A DNA stretch of 64,000 nt from positions 37,782-101,781 of the forward strand of contig NZ_JARKPQ010000160.1 of NCBI RefSeq assembly GCF_029975155.1, in the 5' to 3' direction. Position 1 is the stretch's first letter; each line of letters starts with the position of its first letter. The position numbers were made by a program, and so were the translations under genes. Source of the stretch: Propionicimonas sp. (GTDB lineage Bacteria > Actinomycetota > Actinomycetes > Propionibacteriales > Propionibacteriaceae). Below are positions 1 to 10,237 of the stretch, one piece after another. The notes under the pieces were generated by a model. That model was not told the DNA's origin. It searched no databases and saw only the letters and a program-made list of their open reading frames with translations.

Positions 1-900
1 CTGGGTTACTCCAACAACGGCAACACCAACTGGGTGCGCTTCGGGGTCTCCTGGTTCGGCGTGCAGCCGTCCGAGCTGGCGAAGCTCGCGATCGTGATGT
101 GGAGCGCCGACCTGTTCGCCCGGAAGCACAAGCGCCTCTCCGACCCGAGGCACCTGCTGATCCCGTTCCTGCCGGTCTCCGGCATCCTGATCGGCCTGGT
201 CGTCCTGCAGTCCGACCTGGGCACAGGGATCATCATGGGCGCCCTCGTGCTCGCGGCACTGTGGTACGTGGGCGCGTCGTGGAAGGTGATCGCCTCGCTG
301 GTGGGCGGCGTCGCCGCGGTCGTCGGCCTGCTCGTGGTCACCACCCCGTACCGGATGACGCGGATCCTCGGCTTCTTCAACCAGGACCTCGACCCGCTGG
401 GCGTCAACCACCAGCCGATCAAGGCGATCTTCGCGCTCGCCTCCGGCGGCTGGTGGGGTCTCGGGCTGGGGGCCAGCCGGCAGAAGTGGGGCGGCCTGGT
501 CGAGTCGCACACCGACTACATGTTCGCCGTGATCGGCGAGGAGCTGGGCCTGGTCGGCACGCTGCTGGTGCTGGGCCTGTTCCTCGTGCTCGGCTACGCC
601 GGCTTCCGGATCGCGATGCGCTCCGACATCCGGTTCTGCCGCTACACCGCCGCCGGCATCACCAGCTGGTTCATGATCCAGGCGCTGGTGAACATCGCCG
701 TCGTGCTGCGGATGATGCCGGTGTTCGGCGTGCCGCTGCCGCTGCTCTCCTACGGCGGTTCCGCGCTGATGGCGAACCTGATGGCGCTCGGTGTGCTGCT
801 GGCCTGCGCGCGGCAGGAGCCGCAGTCCCGGGCGTTCCTGCGGCGCCGGCGGCGGAAGGCGGGCCAGGCGCTGGTCACCACGGCCACGGGACGCGCGTGA
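1..900 (+). CDS. ftsW: FtsW/RodA/SpoVE family lipid II polymerase/flippase, 5' truncated by window edge
   Basis: Frame open from base 1 (LGYSNNGNTNWVRFGVSWFGVQPSELAKLAIV...); SEDS signatures GVQPSELAKLA, SHTDYMFAVIGEELGL, PLPLLSYGGSAL; followed by murG. Confidence 0.95.
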   Translation: MGYSNNGNTNWVRFGVSWFGVQPSELAKLAIVMWSADLFARKHKRLSDPRHLLIPFLPVSGILIGLVVLQSDLGTGIIMGALVLAALWYVGASWKVIASLVGGVAAVVGLLVVTTPYRMTRILGFFNQDLDPLGVNHQPIKAIFALASGGWWGLGLGASRQKWGGLVESHTDYMFAVIGEELGLVGTLLVLGLFLVLGYAGFRIAMRSDIRFCRYTAAGITSWFMIQALVNIAVVLRMMPVFGVPLPLLSYGGSALMANLMALGVLLACARQEPQSRAFLRRRRRKAGQALVTTATGRA

Positions 901-2000
901 GCGCCGTCCGGGTGGTGCTGGCCGGCGGCGGGACCGCGGGCCACACCTCACCGCTGATTGCGACCGCGCGGGCACTGCAGGACCTGGCGGACGCCGACAT
1001 CACCTGCGTCGGCACGCCCAGGGGCCTGGAGACCCGGGTCATTCCCGAGGCCGGCCTGGACCTGGAGCTGATCCCGCCCGTGCCGCTGCCGCGGCGGCTG
1101 ACGCCCGAACTGCTCGCCGTGCCCGGGCGACTGGTCCGGGCCGTGCAGGAGGCGGGTGCCATCCTGCGCACCCACGACGCGCAGGTCGCCGTCGGGTTCG
1201 GCGGCTACGTCTCGCTGCCGGTCTACCTGGCCGCGCGGCAGGCGAAGGTGCCGCTCGTGCTGCACGAGGGCAACGCCGTGCCGGGCCTGGCGAACCGGAT
1301 CGCCGCGCGGTTCACGCCGTACGTCGCGACCACGTTCCCGGACACCCGCCTGCCGCACGCCGTCCACCTCGGGCTGCCCGTGCGCGCCGGCATCGCCACT
1401 CTCGACCGTGCTGCCCGGCGGTCCGCCGCCCGCGCGGTGTTCGGACTGCCCGCCGACGGCACCGTGCTGCTGGTCAGCGGCGGCTCGCAGGGTGCCCGCA
1501 GCATCAACACCGCCACCTCCGGCGCGGCCGACCGGCTGCTCGCCGCGGGGATCTCGGTGCTGCACGTGCTGGGTCCGGCGAACCTCACCGACGAGACCGT
1601 CGCCCGCACCGACGCCGCGACCGGGGCGGGGTACGTCCCGGTCGGCTACGTCGACGAGATGGCGGACGCCTACGCCGCCGCGGACCTGATGCTGGGCCGC
1701 TCCGGCGCCGGCACGGTGATGGAGACGGCCATGACCGGGCTGCCGACGATCTTCGTCCCGCTGCCGCACGGCAACGGCGAACAGGCCCGCAACGCGAGCT
1801 TCCTCGTCGAGGCCGGGGCGGGGCTGCTGGTGGCCGACGCCGACCTGACCGCCGATCGGGTCGTGACCGAGGTGACCGCCCTCGCACAGCACCCCGACCG
1901 GCTCGACCGGATGGCCGCGGACTGCCGGCGGCTGGCACCGGCGGACGCGTCCGGCGCCCTCGCCCGACTGGTCCTCGACGCGGCGAACCGGCGACACTGA
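897..2000 (+). CDS. murG: UDP-N-acetylglucosamine--N-acetylmuramyl-(pentapeptide) pyrophosphoryl-undecaprenol N-acetylglucosamine transferase
   Basis: GTG start overlapping ftsW stop; VVLAGGGTAGHTSPLIATA, HEGNAVPGLANR, SGGSQGARSIN, GRSGAGTVMETAMTGLPTIFVPLPHGNGEQARNA. Confidence 0.95.
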   Translation: MSAVRVVLAGGGTAGHTSPLIATARALQDLADADITCVGTPRGLETRVIPEAGLDLELIPPVPLPRRLTPELLAVPGRLVRAVQEAGAILRTHDAQVAVGFGGYVSLPVYLAARQAKVPLVLHEGNAVPGLANRIAARFTPYVATTFPDTRLPHAVHLGLPVRAGIATLDRAARRSAARAVFGLPADGTVLLVSGGSQGARSINTATSGAADRLLAAGISVLHVLGPANLTDETVARTDAATGAGYVPVGYVDEMADAYAAADLMLGRSGAGTVMETAMTGLPTIFVPLPHGNGEQARNASFLVEAGAGLLVADADLTADRVVTEVTALAQHPDRLDRMAADCRRLAPADASGALARLVLDAANRRH

Positions 2001-2004
2001 ACCC

Positions 2005-3414
2005 ATGCTGGTCCAACCTGTCGACCTCGTGCCCGTGCCCGACCTCGGGCCCGTGCACTTCATCGCGGTCGGCGGCGCCGGCATGAGCGGCATCGCCGCG
2101 ATGTACGCGCAGTTGGGCGTGCGGGTGTCCGGCAGCGACCAGACCGACTCGGCGACGCTGGCGGAGCTGGCCGGGCTCGGCGTCCGGACGTTCGTCGGAC
2201 ACGATGCCGGCCAGCTGGGGGACGCCAGCACCGTGGTCGTGTCCTCCGCGGTCCGCGAGACCAACCCCGAGCTGATCGAGGCCCGGCGGCGCGGCCTGCG
2301 GGTGTGGCACCGCAGCGCGGCCCTCGCCGCGCTGATGCTGGGCCGGCGGGGGATCGCGGTCACCGGCACCCACGGCAAGACCACCACGTCCGCGATGACC
2401 GCCGTCCTGCTGGCCGGCGCCGGTGCCGACCCCGGCTGGGTGGTGGGTTCGCCGCTCGCCGCCACGGGCCGCGCCTGGCACACGGGGGCGGGGGAGCCGT
2501 TCGTGGTGGAGGCGGACGAGAGCGACGGGTCGTTCCTGCAGTACCCGGCCGACGTGGTGGTGATCACCAACGTCGAGGCCGACCACCTGGACAACTGGGG
2601 CACGGCGGAGGCCTATGCCGCCGGCTTTGTCGAGCTGGCGACCGGTCCCGCCGTGACCACGGTCGTGATCAGCGCGGACGACCCCGGCGCCGTCGCGATC
2701 ACTCCGGCGATCCGGGACGCGGGCAAGCGCGTGGTCACCTTCGGCGAGGGCGCCGGAGCCGACGTCCGGATCACGGCCGTCGAGCTCCCGCCGGGCCGCG
2801 CGCGGGCCGTGCTGGAGACGGCGGGCGACACCGGGGAGGTCGTGCTGGGCGTCCCGGGCCGCTACAACCTGCAGAACGCCGCCGCCGCCTACGCGGTGGG
2901 CAGGGCGCTCGGCGTCGACGGCCCCGCGCTGCGGGCGGCAGCCGGTGGCTTCAGCGGCACCCAACGCCGGTTCCAGCCGGTGGCCGACGTCGCGGGCGTC
3001 CGCGTGTTCGACGACTACGCGCACCACCCGACCGAGGTGGCCGCCACCCTCACCGCCGCCCGCGGTCTGGTCGGCGCCGGACGGCTGGTTGCCTGCTTCC
3101 AGCCGCACCTGTTCACCCGCACCCGCGACTTCGCCACCGAGTTCGGCCGGGTGCTCGCACCGGCGGACGAGGTCCTCGTGCTGGGCATCTACCCCGCGCG
3201 GGAGGACCCCATCCCCGGAGTCACCGGACGCCTCGTCGCCGACGCCGTCGCCGTCCTCGCGCCCGATCGCGTGCACTACGTGGAGACCGTGGCCGAGGCA
3301 GCACCCGCCCTGGCGGAGCTGGTCCGGCCCGGTGACGTCGTGGTCACCCTCGGCGCCGGGGACGTCACCACGGTCGGTCCCCGGCTCGCCACCCTGCTGG
3401 AGCAGCGGGCGTGA
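2005..3414 (+). CDS. murC: UDP-N-acetylmuramate--L-alanine ligase
   Basis: HFIAVGGAGMSGIAAMYAQLG, GTHGKTTTSAM, DDYAHHPTEVAATL; dcw cluster position. Confidence 0.96.
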   Translation: MLVQPVDLVPVPDLGPVHFIAVGGAGMSGIAAMYAQLGVRVSGSDQTDSATLAELAGLGVRTFVGHDAGQLGDASTVVVSSAVRETNPELIEARRRGLRVWHRSAALAALMLGRRGIAVTGTHGKTTTSAMTAVLLAGAGADPGWVVGSPLAATGRAWHTGAGEPFVVEADESDGSFLQYPADVVVITNVEADHLDNWGTAEAYAAGFVELATGPAVTTVVISADDPGAVAITPAIRDAGKRVVTFGEGAGADVRITAVELPPGRARAVLETAGDTGEVVLGVPGRYNLQNAAAAYAVGRALGVDGPALRAAAGGFSGTQRRFQPVADVAGVRVFDDYAHHPTEVAATLTAARGLVGAGRLVACFQPHLFTRTRDFATEFGRVLAPADEVLVLGIYPAREDPIPGVTGRLVADAVAVLAPDRVHYVETVAEAAPALAELVRPGDVVVTLGAGDVTTVGPRLATLLEQRA

Positions 3415-4127
3415 GCCAGGTCAGCGACGTCACCAACCGGCTGCAGCTGCGCCGCCGCGACACCCGCCGGCGGCGGGTGCTGCGCTGGCTCGCGGTCGGG
3501 CTCGTGCTCGCCGTGCTGGCCGGCGCGGGCTACGTGGTCGGGTTCTCGCCGTTGCTGGCCGTGAGGACCGTCAGCGTCTCGGGCACGGCGCTGCTCGGGA
3601 AGTCCGACGTGCTGGACGCCGCCGCGGTCGGTCTCGGCACCCCGCTCGCGCGGCTGGACACCGGTGAGGTCGCCGACCGGGTCGCGGGACTGCCGCCGGT
3701 GGCCGCGGTCACGGTGACCCGCAGCTGGCCGGACACGGTGCGGATCGTGGTGACCGAGCGGAAGGCCCGGCTCGCCGTCCCCGCCGGCGGGGGATACCTG
3801 CTCGCCGACGCCACCGGGGTGGTCTTCGAGGCCGTGGCGACGGCCCCGTCCGGTCTGGTGGTGGTCGCCGCGGACCCGGCCGAACAGCAGGTGCTGGTCG
3901 ACGTCGGCACGGTGTTCTCCGCCCTCAGCCCGCGGACGGCCGCGAAGGTGTCGCGCCTCGCCGCGCCGAGCCGGGACGGCATCGAGCTGCGGCTGCGGGA
4001 CGGCAGCAGGGTGATCTGGGGGAGCGCGGAGGACTCGGCGCTGAAGAGCCAGGTGCTGGACGAGCTGATGCCGCTCGGCGGCACCGAGTTCAACGTGTCC
4101 GCGCCGGCCTTCCCGACCCGCCGCTGA
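3411..4127 (+). CDS. ftsQ: Cell division protein FtsQ/DivIB (POTRA domain)
   Basis: Overlaps murC stop; single TM plus LLAVRTVSVSGTALLGKSDVLDAA; sits between murC and ftsZ. Confidence 0.9.
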   Translation: MSQVSDVTNRLQLRRRDTRRRRVLRWLAVGLVLAVLAGAGYVVGFSPLLAVRTVSVSGTALLGKSDVLDAAAVGLGTPLARLDTGEVADRVAGLPPVAAVTVTRSWPDTVRIVVTERKARLAVPAGGGYLLADATGVVFEAVATAPSGLVVVAADPAEQQVLVDVGTVFSALSPRTAAKVSRLAAPSRDGIELRLRDGSRVIWGSAEDSALKSQVLDELMPLGGTEFNVSAPAFPTRR

Positions 4128-4304
4128 GCCGCCCGGGACAACCCTGAACCCCTACTTGAGGGACACGCCGAGCCGCCCGGCATTCTTGGACACCCCGCTC
4201 GCGGGTTGCCTAGCCTTGAGGCCACGCCGAAGCAGTTGCCTTCCCCGGTTCGCCCGCTTCGTCGAGCCATGGCTGTGAATACGGGAACAAGTGCTGGAGT
4301 AAGG

Positions 4305-5471
4305 GTGGCTTTCGTGGGAACTGCGTCCCAGAACTACCTCGCCATCATCAAGGTGGTCGGGGTCGGCGGCGGCGGCGTGAACGCCGTGAACCGGATGATC
4401 GAATCGGGCCTGCGCGGGGTCGAGTTCATCGCGGTGAACACCGACGCCCAGGCACTGTTGATGAGCGACGCCGACGTGAAGCTCGACATCGGCCGCGACC
4501 TCACCCGGGGTCTCGGCGCGGGCGCCGACCCGGCGAAGGGCCAGCAGGCCGCCGAGGACCACGCGGACGAGATCGAGGAGGTGCTCAAGGGCGCCGACAT
4601 GGTCGTCGTCACCGCGGGCGAGGGCGGCGGCACCGGCACCGGTGGCGCGCCCGTCGTGGCCAGGATCGCCCGCTCGCTGGGCGCGCTGACCATCGGCGTG
4701 GTCACCCGTCCGTTCAGCTTCGAGGGACGCCGCCGCGCCACCCAGGCCGAGGACGGCATCGGCACCCTCCGCGAAGAGGTCGACACCCTGATCGTCATCC
4801 CCAACGACAAGCTGCTGGAGATGACCGATCACCACGTGGCGATCCTCGACGCGTTCCGCCAGGCCGACCAGGTGCTGATGCAGGGCGTCTCCGGCATCAC
4901 CGACCTGATCACCACGCCCGGCCTGATCAACCACGACTTCGCCGACGTGAAGGCGGTCATGCAGAACGCCGGGTCGGCCCTGATGGGCATCGGCTCCGCG
5001 CGTGGCGAGGACCGGGCGCGCGCCGCCGCCGAGATGGCGGTCTCCTCCCCGCTGCTGGAGGCCAGCATCGAGGGCGCCCACGGCGTCCTGCTGTCCATCG
5101 CCGGTGGCTCCGATCTCGGCCTGTTCGAGGTCTCCGCCGCGGCGAACCTGATCGAGGCCGCCGCCCACGAGGATGCCAACATCATCTTCGGCACCGTGAT
5201 CGACGACGCGCTCGGCGACGAGGTGCGCGTGACGGTGATCGCCGCCGGCTTCGACGGCGGGCTGCTGCCGCGCAAGGCGCCCGCCCGCCCGGAGGTGCGC
5301 CGTCCCGAGCCGGTCGCGCCGCGTCCCGCCCCGGTGCCGCCGGCACCGGTGGTCGATGAGGAGCCCGACGAGCCCGCTCCCGTCGAGGAGGCTCCCGCCG
5401 AGCCTCGCGTGCGGCCGGTCGCACCGCCGGTCGACGACGACGACCTGGACGTGCCGGACTTCCTGAAGTAG
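4305..5471 (+). CDS. ftsZ: Cell division protein FtsZ
   Basis: [58 protein letters not shown] start chosen for upstream GGAG (ORF track starts at TTG 4206; ATG 4269 also possible). Confidence 0.96.
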   Translation: MAFVGTASQNYLAIIKVVGVGGGGVNAVNRMIESGLRGVEFIAVNTDAQALLMSDADVKLDIGRDLTRGLGAGADPAKGQQAAEDHADEIEEVLKGADMVVVTAGEGGGTGTGGAPVVARIARSLGALTIGVVTRPFSFEGRRRATQAEDGIGTLREEVDTLIVIPNDKLLEMTDHHVAILDAFRQADQVLMQGVSGITDLITTPGLINHDFADVKAVMQNAGSALMGIGSARGEDRARAAAEMAVSSPLLEASIEGAHGVLLSIAGGSDLGLFEVSAAANLIEAAAHEDANIIFGTVIDDALGDEVRVTVIAAGFDGGLLPRKAPARPEVRRPEPVAPRPAPVPPAPVVDEEPDEPAPVEEAPAEPRVRPVAPPVDDDDLDVPDFLK

Positions 5472-5485
5472 CCCTTCGGCACACA

Positions 5486-6172
5486 GTGTTCAGTTACCGC
5501 AACGACCCCGGCACCGATGGTGCCGGGGTCGCGTGCTGCGACGCGGTTGCGCCCGACGGCGGGGTGCTCGACCTCCGCGGCGCGGCCGACCGGGCGCTGG
5601 TCGCGGGCGAACTCGGCGTGCCGCTGCTCACCGTCCACCAGGTGCACGGTGATCGGGTGCTCACGGTGGACGCGGCCACCGACCCGGTGGCGCTGGCCGG
5701 CGAGCGGGCCGACGCGCTGGTCACCGCCGTTCGGGGCGTCGCTCTCGCCGTCCGGGTCGCCGACTGCCTGCCGGTCCTGTTCGCCGACGCCGCGGCCGGT
5801 GTGGCCGGCGCGGCCCACGCCGGCCGGGTCGGCCTCGCCGCCGGTGTCCTGCCCGCGACCGTCGCCCGGCTGACCGACCTCGGCGCGACCCGGATCACCG
5901 CCTGGATCGGTCCGCACATCTGCGGCGCCTGCTACGAGGTCCCGGAGTCGCTGCGGGACGAGTTCGCCATCGCCCACCCCGCCGCCGCGGCCACCACGAG
6001 CTGGGGCACACCGTCCCTCGACCTCGGCGCGGCCGCCGAGGCGCAGCTCGGCGCCCTCGGCTGCACGGTCGTCCGCGCCGATCCGTGCACCCGCACCACG
6101 CCCACGCTGCACTCCTACCGCCGCGACGGCGACCGTTCCGGCCGTCAGGCGGGCGTGGTCTGGCTGCCCTGA
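5486..6172 (+). CDS. pgeF: Polyphenol oxidase/purine nucleoside phosphorylase family (YfiH/PgeF, laccase domain)
   Basis: LTVHQVHGDRVL, VRVADCLPVLFAD, GAAHAGRVGLAAGVL, IGPHICGACYEV; downstream of ftsZ. Confidence 0.9.
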   Translation: MFSYRNDPGTDGAGVACCDAVAPDGGVLDLRGAADRALVAGELGVPLLTVHQVHGDRVLTVDAATDPVALAGERADALVTAVRGVALAVRVADCLPVLFADAAAGVAGAAHAGRVGLAAGVLPATVARLTDLGATRITAWIGPHICGACYEVPESLRDEFAIAHPAAAATTSWGTPSLDLGAAAEAQLGALGCTVVRADPCTRTTPTLHSYRRDGDRSGRQAGVVWLP

Positions 6173-6249
6173 CCCGGGCGTGCCTCCGCGATCGGGACAC
6201 GGTGCGCGGTTAGCATCGGTTGGGACTGGTGAGACGTAAGGGGCGAGTG

Positions 6250-6723
6250 ATGGCTGATCGCTTGAAGAAGGCGGCCGTGTGGCTGGGCCTGGTGTCCGAC
6301 AACGACTACGCGGAGACGGAGCCCGGCACCGAGGACGTGACGGAGCAGGTCCTCGAGCGCAGGGACGCCGAGGAGCGCCCCGCGTCCGCGACGGTCACCG
6401 AGCTCGAGACCCGGCGCCCGGCGCGGGAGCACCCGCGCGTCGCCGACATCAACCGGATCATCACCGTGCACCCCCGGACCTACAACGAGGCGCGCACGAT
6501 CGGGGAGAACTTCCGCGACGGCATCCCGGTGATCATGAACCTCGGCGACATGGAGGACGCGGACGCCAAGCGGCTGGTCGACTTCTCCGCCGGCCTGATC
6601 TTTGGACTGCGTGGCAGCATTGAGCGCATCACCAGCAAGGTGTTCCTGCTCTCGCCACACAATGTGACCGTGGCGGCCGAGGACAAGGAACGTCTCGCCG
6701 GGGGCTTCTTCAACCAGTCCTGA
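6250..6723 (+). CDS. sepF: Cell division protein SepF
   Basis: MADRLKKAAVWLGLVSDNDYAE..., RTYNEARTIGENFRDGIPVIMNLGDMEDADAKRLVDFSAGL. Confidence 0.95.
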   Translation: MADRLKKAAVWLGLVSDNDYAETEPGTEDVTEQVLERRDAEERPASATVTELETRRPAREHPRVADINRIITVHPRTYNEARTIGENFRDGIPVIMNLGDMEDADAKRLVDFSAGLIFGLRGSIERITSKVFLLSPHNVTVAAEDKERLAGGFFNQS

Positions 6724-6726
6724 AAG

Positions 6727-7011
6727 GTGGCCGGGATGGGCCTGATCCTCGCCGGAATCCACTGGATCCTGCTCGCATTCCTCGCCCTGCTCACGATCCG
6801 CGCGGTGCTCGCCCTCGTCCCGCTGTTCGCCCGCGACTGGGAGCCGAAGGGCGGCCTGCGCGTGCTGGCCGAGCTCGTGCTGACCCTCACCGATCCGCCG
6901 ATCCGGTTCCTCGGGCGCTTCCTGCCGCCGGTCCGGCTCGGCGGCCTCCAGCTGGACCTCGCTTTCACCGTGGTCTACTTCGCCGTGCTCGTCCTGCTGC
7001 GCTGGATCTGA
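6727..7011 (+). CDS. YggT family membrane protein
   Basis: Small two-TM protein, LTLTDPPIRFLGRFLPPVRLGGLQLDLAF; between sepF and wag31. Confidence 0.9.
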   Translation: MAGMGLILAGIHWILLAFLALLTIRAVLALVPLFARDWEPKGGLRVLAELVLTLTDPPIRFLGRFLPPVRLGGLQLDLAFTVVYFAVLVLLRWI

Positions 7012-7081
7012 GGGCAGCAGGACCCCGGCAGCAATGTCTCCACCTCTGGTTTACCCCTGCGCGACGCGGATCCCCCGGTGC

Positions 7082-7111
7082 TTGGACTGGACATTCCGTA
7101 CGCACTAGCCT
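7082..7111 (+). promoter_or_regulatory. Candidate sigma-70-type promoter for wag31/divIVA
   Basis: TTGGAC - 18 bp - TAGCCT, ~60 bp upstream of the start codon. Confidence 0.45.
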
Positions 7112-7171
7112 GAGAGCGCCCGTTCGGGGCCCGCTGGCACGGGTTCCGTAACCAATCACGTGAGGTGAGCA

Positions 7172-8173
7172 ATGACCCTGACCCTCGAGCAGGTCCGCCA
7201 GACCCGCTTTCACCTGGCCCGGCGGAACGGCTACGAACCCGTCGACGTCGACAACTTCGTCGACAAGGTAGAGGCCACGCTCTCGGCGCTCACCGAGGAG
7301 AACGCCACCCTCAAGCAGCAGGTCGACGCGCTGGGCTCCAGCGAGCCGTCCAGCATCTTCGTGCCCGGCGACTCGACGGACGCGGACAAGCTGAAGGCCG
7401 ACCTGCAGGGCCGCCAGGCCGAGCTGGACGGAGTGCGGGGCGAGCTCGCCGCCCGCGCCGACGAGCTCACCCAGCGCAGCCAGGAACTCGAACAGGCCCG
7501 TGGCGAGCTCGCCGCCCGGCAGGCGGAGCTCGACGCCCTGCGCGCCGAGGTGGAGCACCTTCGCCAGGCCGCCGCGCAGCCGGCCCCGGTGGCCCAGCCC
7601 GAGCAGCCCCAGGTGCCCACCGGCAAGGTCGAGAACATCGTCGTGACCACGTCCGCGGAGGCGTCCCCGGCGGTCACGCGCCTGCTGCAGATGGCGACGG
7701 AACAGTCCGAGCGGCTGGTCGGTGAGGCCCAGGTCGAGGCGCAGCGGATCGTGTCGTCCGCCCGGGCAGAGGCCGAGAGCGTCATCGACAACGCCAACAA
7801 GAAGTCCCACGAGACCCTCACCGATGCGCGTACCCGTGCCGACCGGATCGAGTCCGAGGCCCGCGTCAACGCGGAGAAGGTGACCACCGAGGCGCAGCAG
7901 CGCGCGGACGCCGTCAACGGCGAGGCCGACGCCCGCAGGGCGGAGCTGTTCACGGCTCTCGAGCAGGAGCGGGACGTGCTCCGCGGCAAGGTCGATCACC
8001 TGCGCAGCTTCGAGTCCAGCTTCCGTTCGAATCTGGCCAACCACCTGCAGAGCCAGATCAAGGCGCTCACCGACGCCACGATCGAGCCGTCCGACACCCC
8101 GCAGATCCTCAGCGAGCCCGCCGCGGAGTCCGCGACCCCGCGGCTGGACGCGCTGCTCAGCGAAGGCAACTGA
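7172..8173 (+). CDS. wag31: DivIVA/Wag31 polar growth protein
   Basis: MTLTLEQVRQTRFHLARRNGYEPVDVDNFVDKVEATL plus long coiled coil; end of dcw cluster. Confidence 0.93.
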   Translation: MTLTLEQVRQTRFHLARRNGYEPVDVDNFVDKVEATLSALTEENATLKQQVDALGSSEPSSIFVPGDSTDADKLKADLQGRQAELDGVRGELAARADELTQRSQELEQARGELAARQAELDALRAEVEHLRQAAAQPAPVAQPEQPQVPTGKVENIVVTTSAEASPAVTRLLQMATEQSERLVGEAQVEAQRIVSSARAEAESVIDNANKKSHETLTDARTRADRIESEARVNAEKVTTEAQQRADAVNGEADARRAELFTALEQERDVLRGKVDHLRSFESSFRSNLANHLQSQIKALTDATIEPSDTPQILSEPAAESATPRLDALLSEGN

Positions 8174-8184
8174 CCGAATCCACG

Positions 8185-8226
8185 CTTCCCGCCACCCGCG
8201 GCCCACGGCTTGCGAGTGGCGGGAAG
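8185..8226 (+). terminator. Hairpin (candidate intrinsic terminator) after wag31
   Basis: CTTCCCGCCAC ... GTGGCGGGAAG, 11-bp perfect arms, extendable through G-U; no strong U-tract. Confidence 0.5.
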
Positions 8227-8285
8227 TGTCGCGTCCGGGCAGGTGGTACTCTCCCTGCTCAAGCATGAGCAGGAGGAGTCTTTCG

Positions 8286-8726
8286 ATGGCGTCGGCACAC
8301 ACCCGGGAGAGCGGGCCCACCCGCACAGCTGCCGTTGACTTCCCCGTCGCCGAGGGCGAGGATCCCTGGACCGAGGAGGAGGTCGAGGAGGTCCGCCAGG
8401 AGCTGCTGGCCGACATCGCGCGGATGGAGCGGGCGATCGAGGTCGCAGAGGCCGGCCTCGCCGACCTGTTCGAGGAGGGCGCGGACGGTGCCGGCCGCGA
8501 CCCGGCCGACGTGGGCTCGTCCAACTTCGAGCGCGACCAGGAGATGTCGCTGGCGCAGAACGCCCGCGACATGCTGGAGCAGGCCCAGCTGGCCTACCGC
8601 ATGTTCGAGGCGGGCAACTACGGCATCTGCGAGTCCTGCGGCCAGCCGATCGGCAAGGACCGGCTCCAGGTGTTCCCGCGCGCGACGATGTGCGTCGCCT
8701 GCAAGCAGCGGGAGGAACGGCGATAG
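8286..8726 (+). CDS. TraR/DksA family zinc-finger transcriptional regulator
   Basis: [32 protein letters not shown] (C-x2-C...C-x2-C); AGGAGG upstream of ATG 8286 (ORF track start 8226). Confidence 0.9.
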   Translation: MASAHTRESGPTRTAAVDFPVAEGEDPWTEEEVEEVRQELLADIARMERAIEVAEAGLADLFEEGADGAGRDPADVGSSNFERDQEMSLAQNARDMLEQAQLAYRMFEAGNYGICESCGQPIGKDRLQVFPRATMCVACKQREERR

Positions 8727-9286
8727 CCGGCGAACCGGCCGCCGTGGAGGTTCCGGCCACCGTCGAGGTGAACGTGGTCCGGCTGCGGGTGCTCACCCTC
8801 GGCATCGCCGTGATCGGCTTCTGCCTCGACCTCCTGGCCAAGAACATCGCGCTCGCCACCCTCGACCCCACCCGGCCGATCCCGCTGCTGGGCGGCCTGG
8901 TCACCCTGCAGCTGATCCGCAACCCCGGGGCGGCCTTCAGCATGGGCGAGAACTTCACGGTCGTCCTGACGGGCGTGGCGATCGCCGCCCTGGTCGGAGT
9001 GCTCGGATGGGTGCTGCCGCGCGTCCGGCATATCGGCTGGGCGGTGGCCATCGGCTTCCTGCTGGCCGGCATCACCGGGAACCTGGCCGATCGGCTGTTC
9101 CGGGAGCCGGGGCCGTTCCGCGGCCACGTGGTCGACTTCATCCAGCTGCCGTACTTCGCGATCTTCAACGTCGCCGACATGTTCATCACCGCGGCCGCCG
9201 TGCTGGTGATCTGGCTGTCGATGATCACGCAGGTCTCCCTCGGTGGCGTCCGGCTGAAGGAGCGGCCCGGCGGGGGCGATGAGTAG
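8690..9286 (+). CDS. lspA: Signal peptidase II (lipoprotein signal peptidase)
   Basis: [58 protein letters not shown]; true start probably downstream of 8726. Confidence 0.93.
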   Translation: MRRLQAAGGTAIAGEPAAVEVPATVEVNVVRLRVLTLGIAVIGFCLDLLAKNIALATLDPTRPIPLLGGLVTLQLIRNPGAAFSMGENFTVVLTGVAIAALVGVLGWVLPRVRHIGWAVAIGFLLAGITGNLADRLFREPGPFRGHVVDFIQLPYFAIFNVADMFITAAAVLVIWLSMITQVSLGGVRLKERPGGGDE

Positions 9287-10193
9287 CGTCTGGTTGGTGC
9301 CGGACGGCCTCGACGGCGACCGCGTGGACGCGGCCGCCGCCCGGATGACGGGGCTCTCCCGCAGTCGGATCGAGGATCTCGCTGCCGCCGGGGGAGTGCT
9401 GGTCAACTCGCTCCCGGTGGCGAAGTCGCATCGCGTCCGTGCCGGCGACCTGCTCGAGGTGGAGATCACCACCGCGCCGACGGTCGAGGTCGTGCCGAAC
9501 GAGGTGGCCGGCATCACGATCGTCCACGACGACGCCGACATCGTCGTGGTGGACAAGCCGGCCGGGGTGGCCGCGCACCCGAGCCTCGGCTGGGACGGGC
9601 CGTCCGTCGTCGAGCACCTCGCCGCAGCGGGCTTCCGGATCTCCACCTCCGGAGCCGCGGAGCGGCAGGGCATCGTGCAGCGGCTGGACGTCGGCACGTC
9701 CGGCCTGATGGTGGTGGCCAAGAGCGAGCCGGCCTACACCGCGCTCAAGCGGGCGTTCCGCTCCCGCGACGTGACCAAGACCTACCACACCCTCGTCCAG
9801 GGCCATCCCGACCCGTTCGAGGGCACCATCGAGGCGCCGATCGGCCGCCACCCGGGTGCGGACTGGAGGATGGCCGTCGTCGCCGGCGGACGGCACAGCG
9901 TCACCCACTACCGGATGCTGGAGGCCTTCCCGGCGGTGACCCTGCTCGAGGTGCACCTGGAGACCGGGCGCACCCACCAGATCCGGGTGCACATGCAGGC
10001 GATCCGGCATCCGTGCGTCGGTGACCCGACCTATGGCGGCGATCCGACGCTGGCCGCCCGGCTGGGCCTGGAGCGGCAGTGGCTGCACGCCGTCGAGCTG
10101 GGGTTCGCCCACCCGCGGACGGGTGAGCCCGTGACCTTCCACTCCGACTACCCTGAGGACCTGAGGGCAGCGCTGGAGCTCGTCCGCGGTTGA
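9279..10193 (+). CDS. rluD: RluA family pseudouridine synthase (RluD-like)
   Basis: S4 domain plus [54 protein letters not shown]. Confidence 0.92.
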   Translation: MSSVWLVPDGLDGDRVDAAAARMTGLSRSRIEDLAAAGGVLVNSLPVAKSHRVRAGDLLEVEITTAPTVEVVPNEVAGITIVHDDADIVVVDKPAGVAAHPSLGWDGPSVVEHLAAAGFRISTSGAAERQGIVQRLDVGTSGLMVVAKSEPAYTALKRAFRSRDVTKTYHTLVQGHPDPFEGTIEAPIGRHPGADWRMAVVAGGRHSVTHYRMLEAFPAVTLLEVHLETGRTHQIRVHMQAIRHPCVGDPTYGGDPTLAARLGLERQWLHAVELGFAHPRTGEPVTFHSDYPEDLRAALELVRG

Positions 10194-10237
10194 CGCGCGC
10201 CCACCGGCGGGTGCCGGCAGGGACTAGGGTTCAACAC

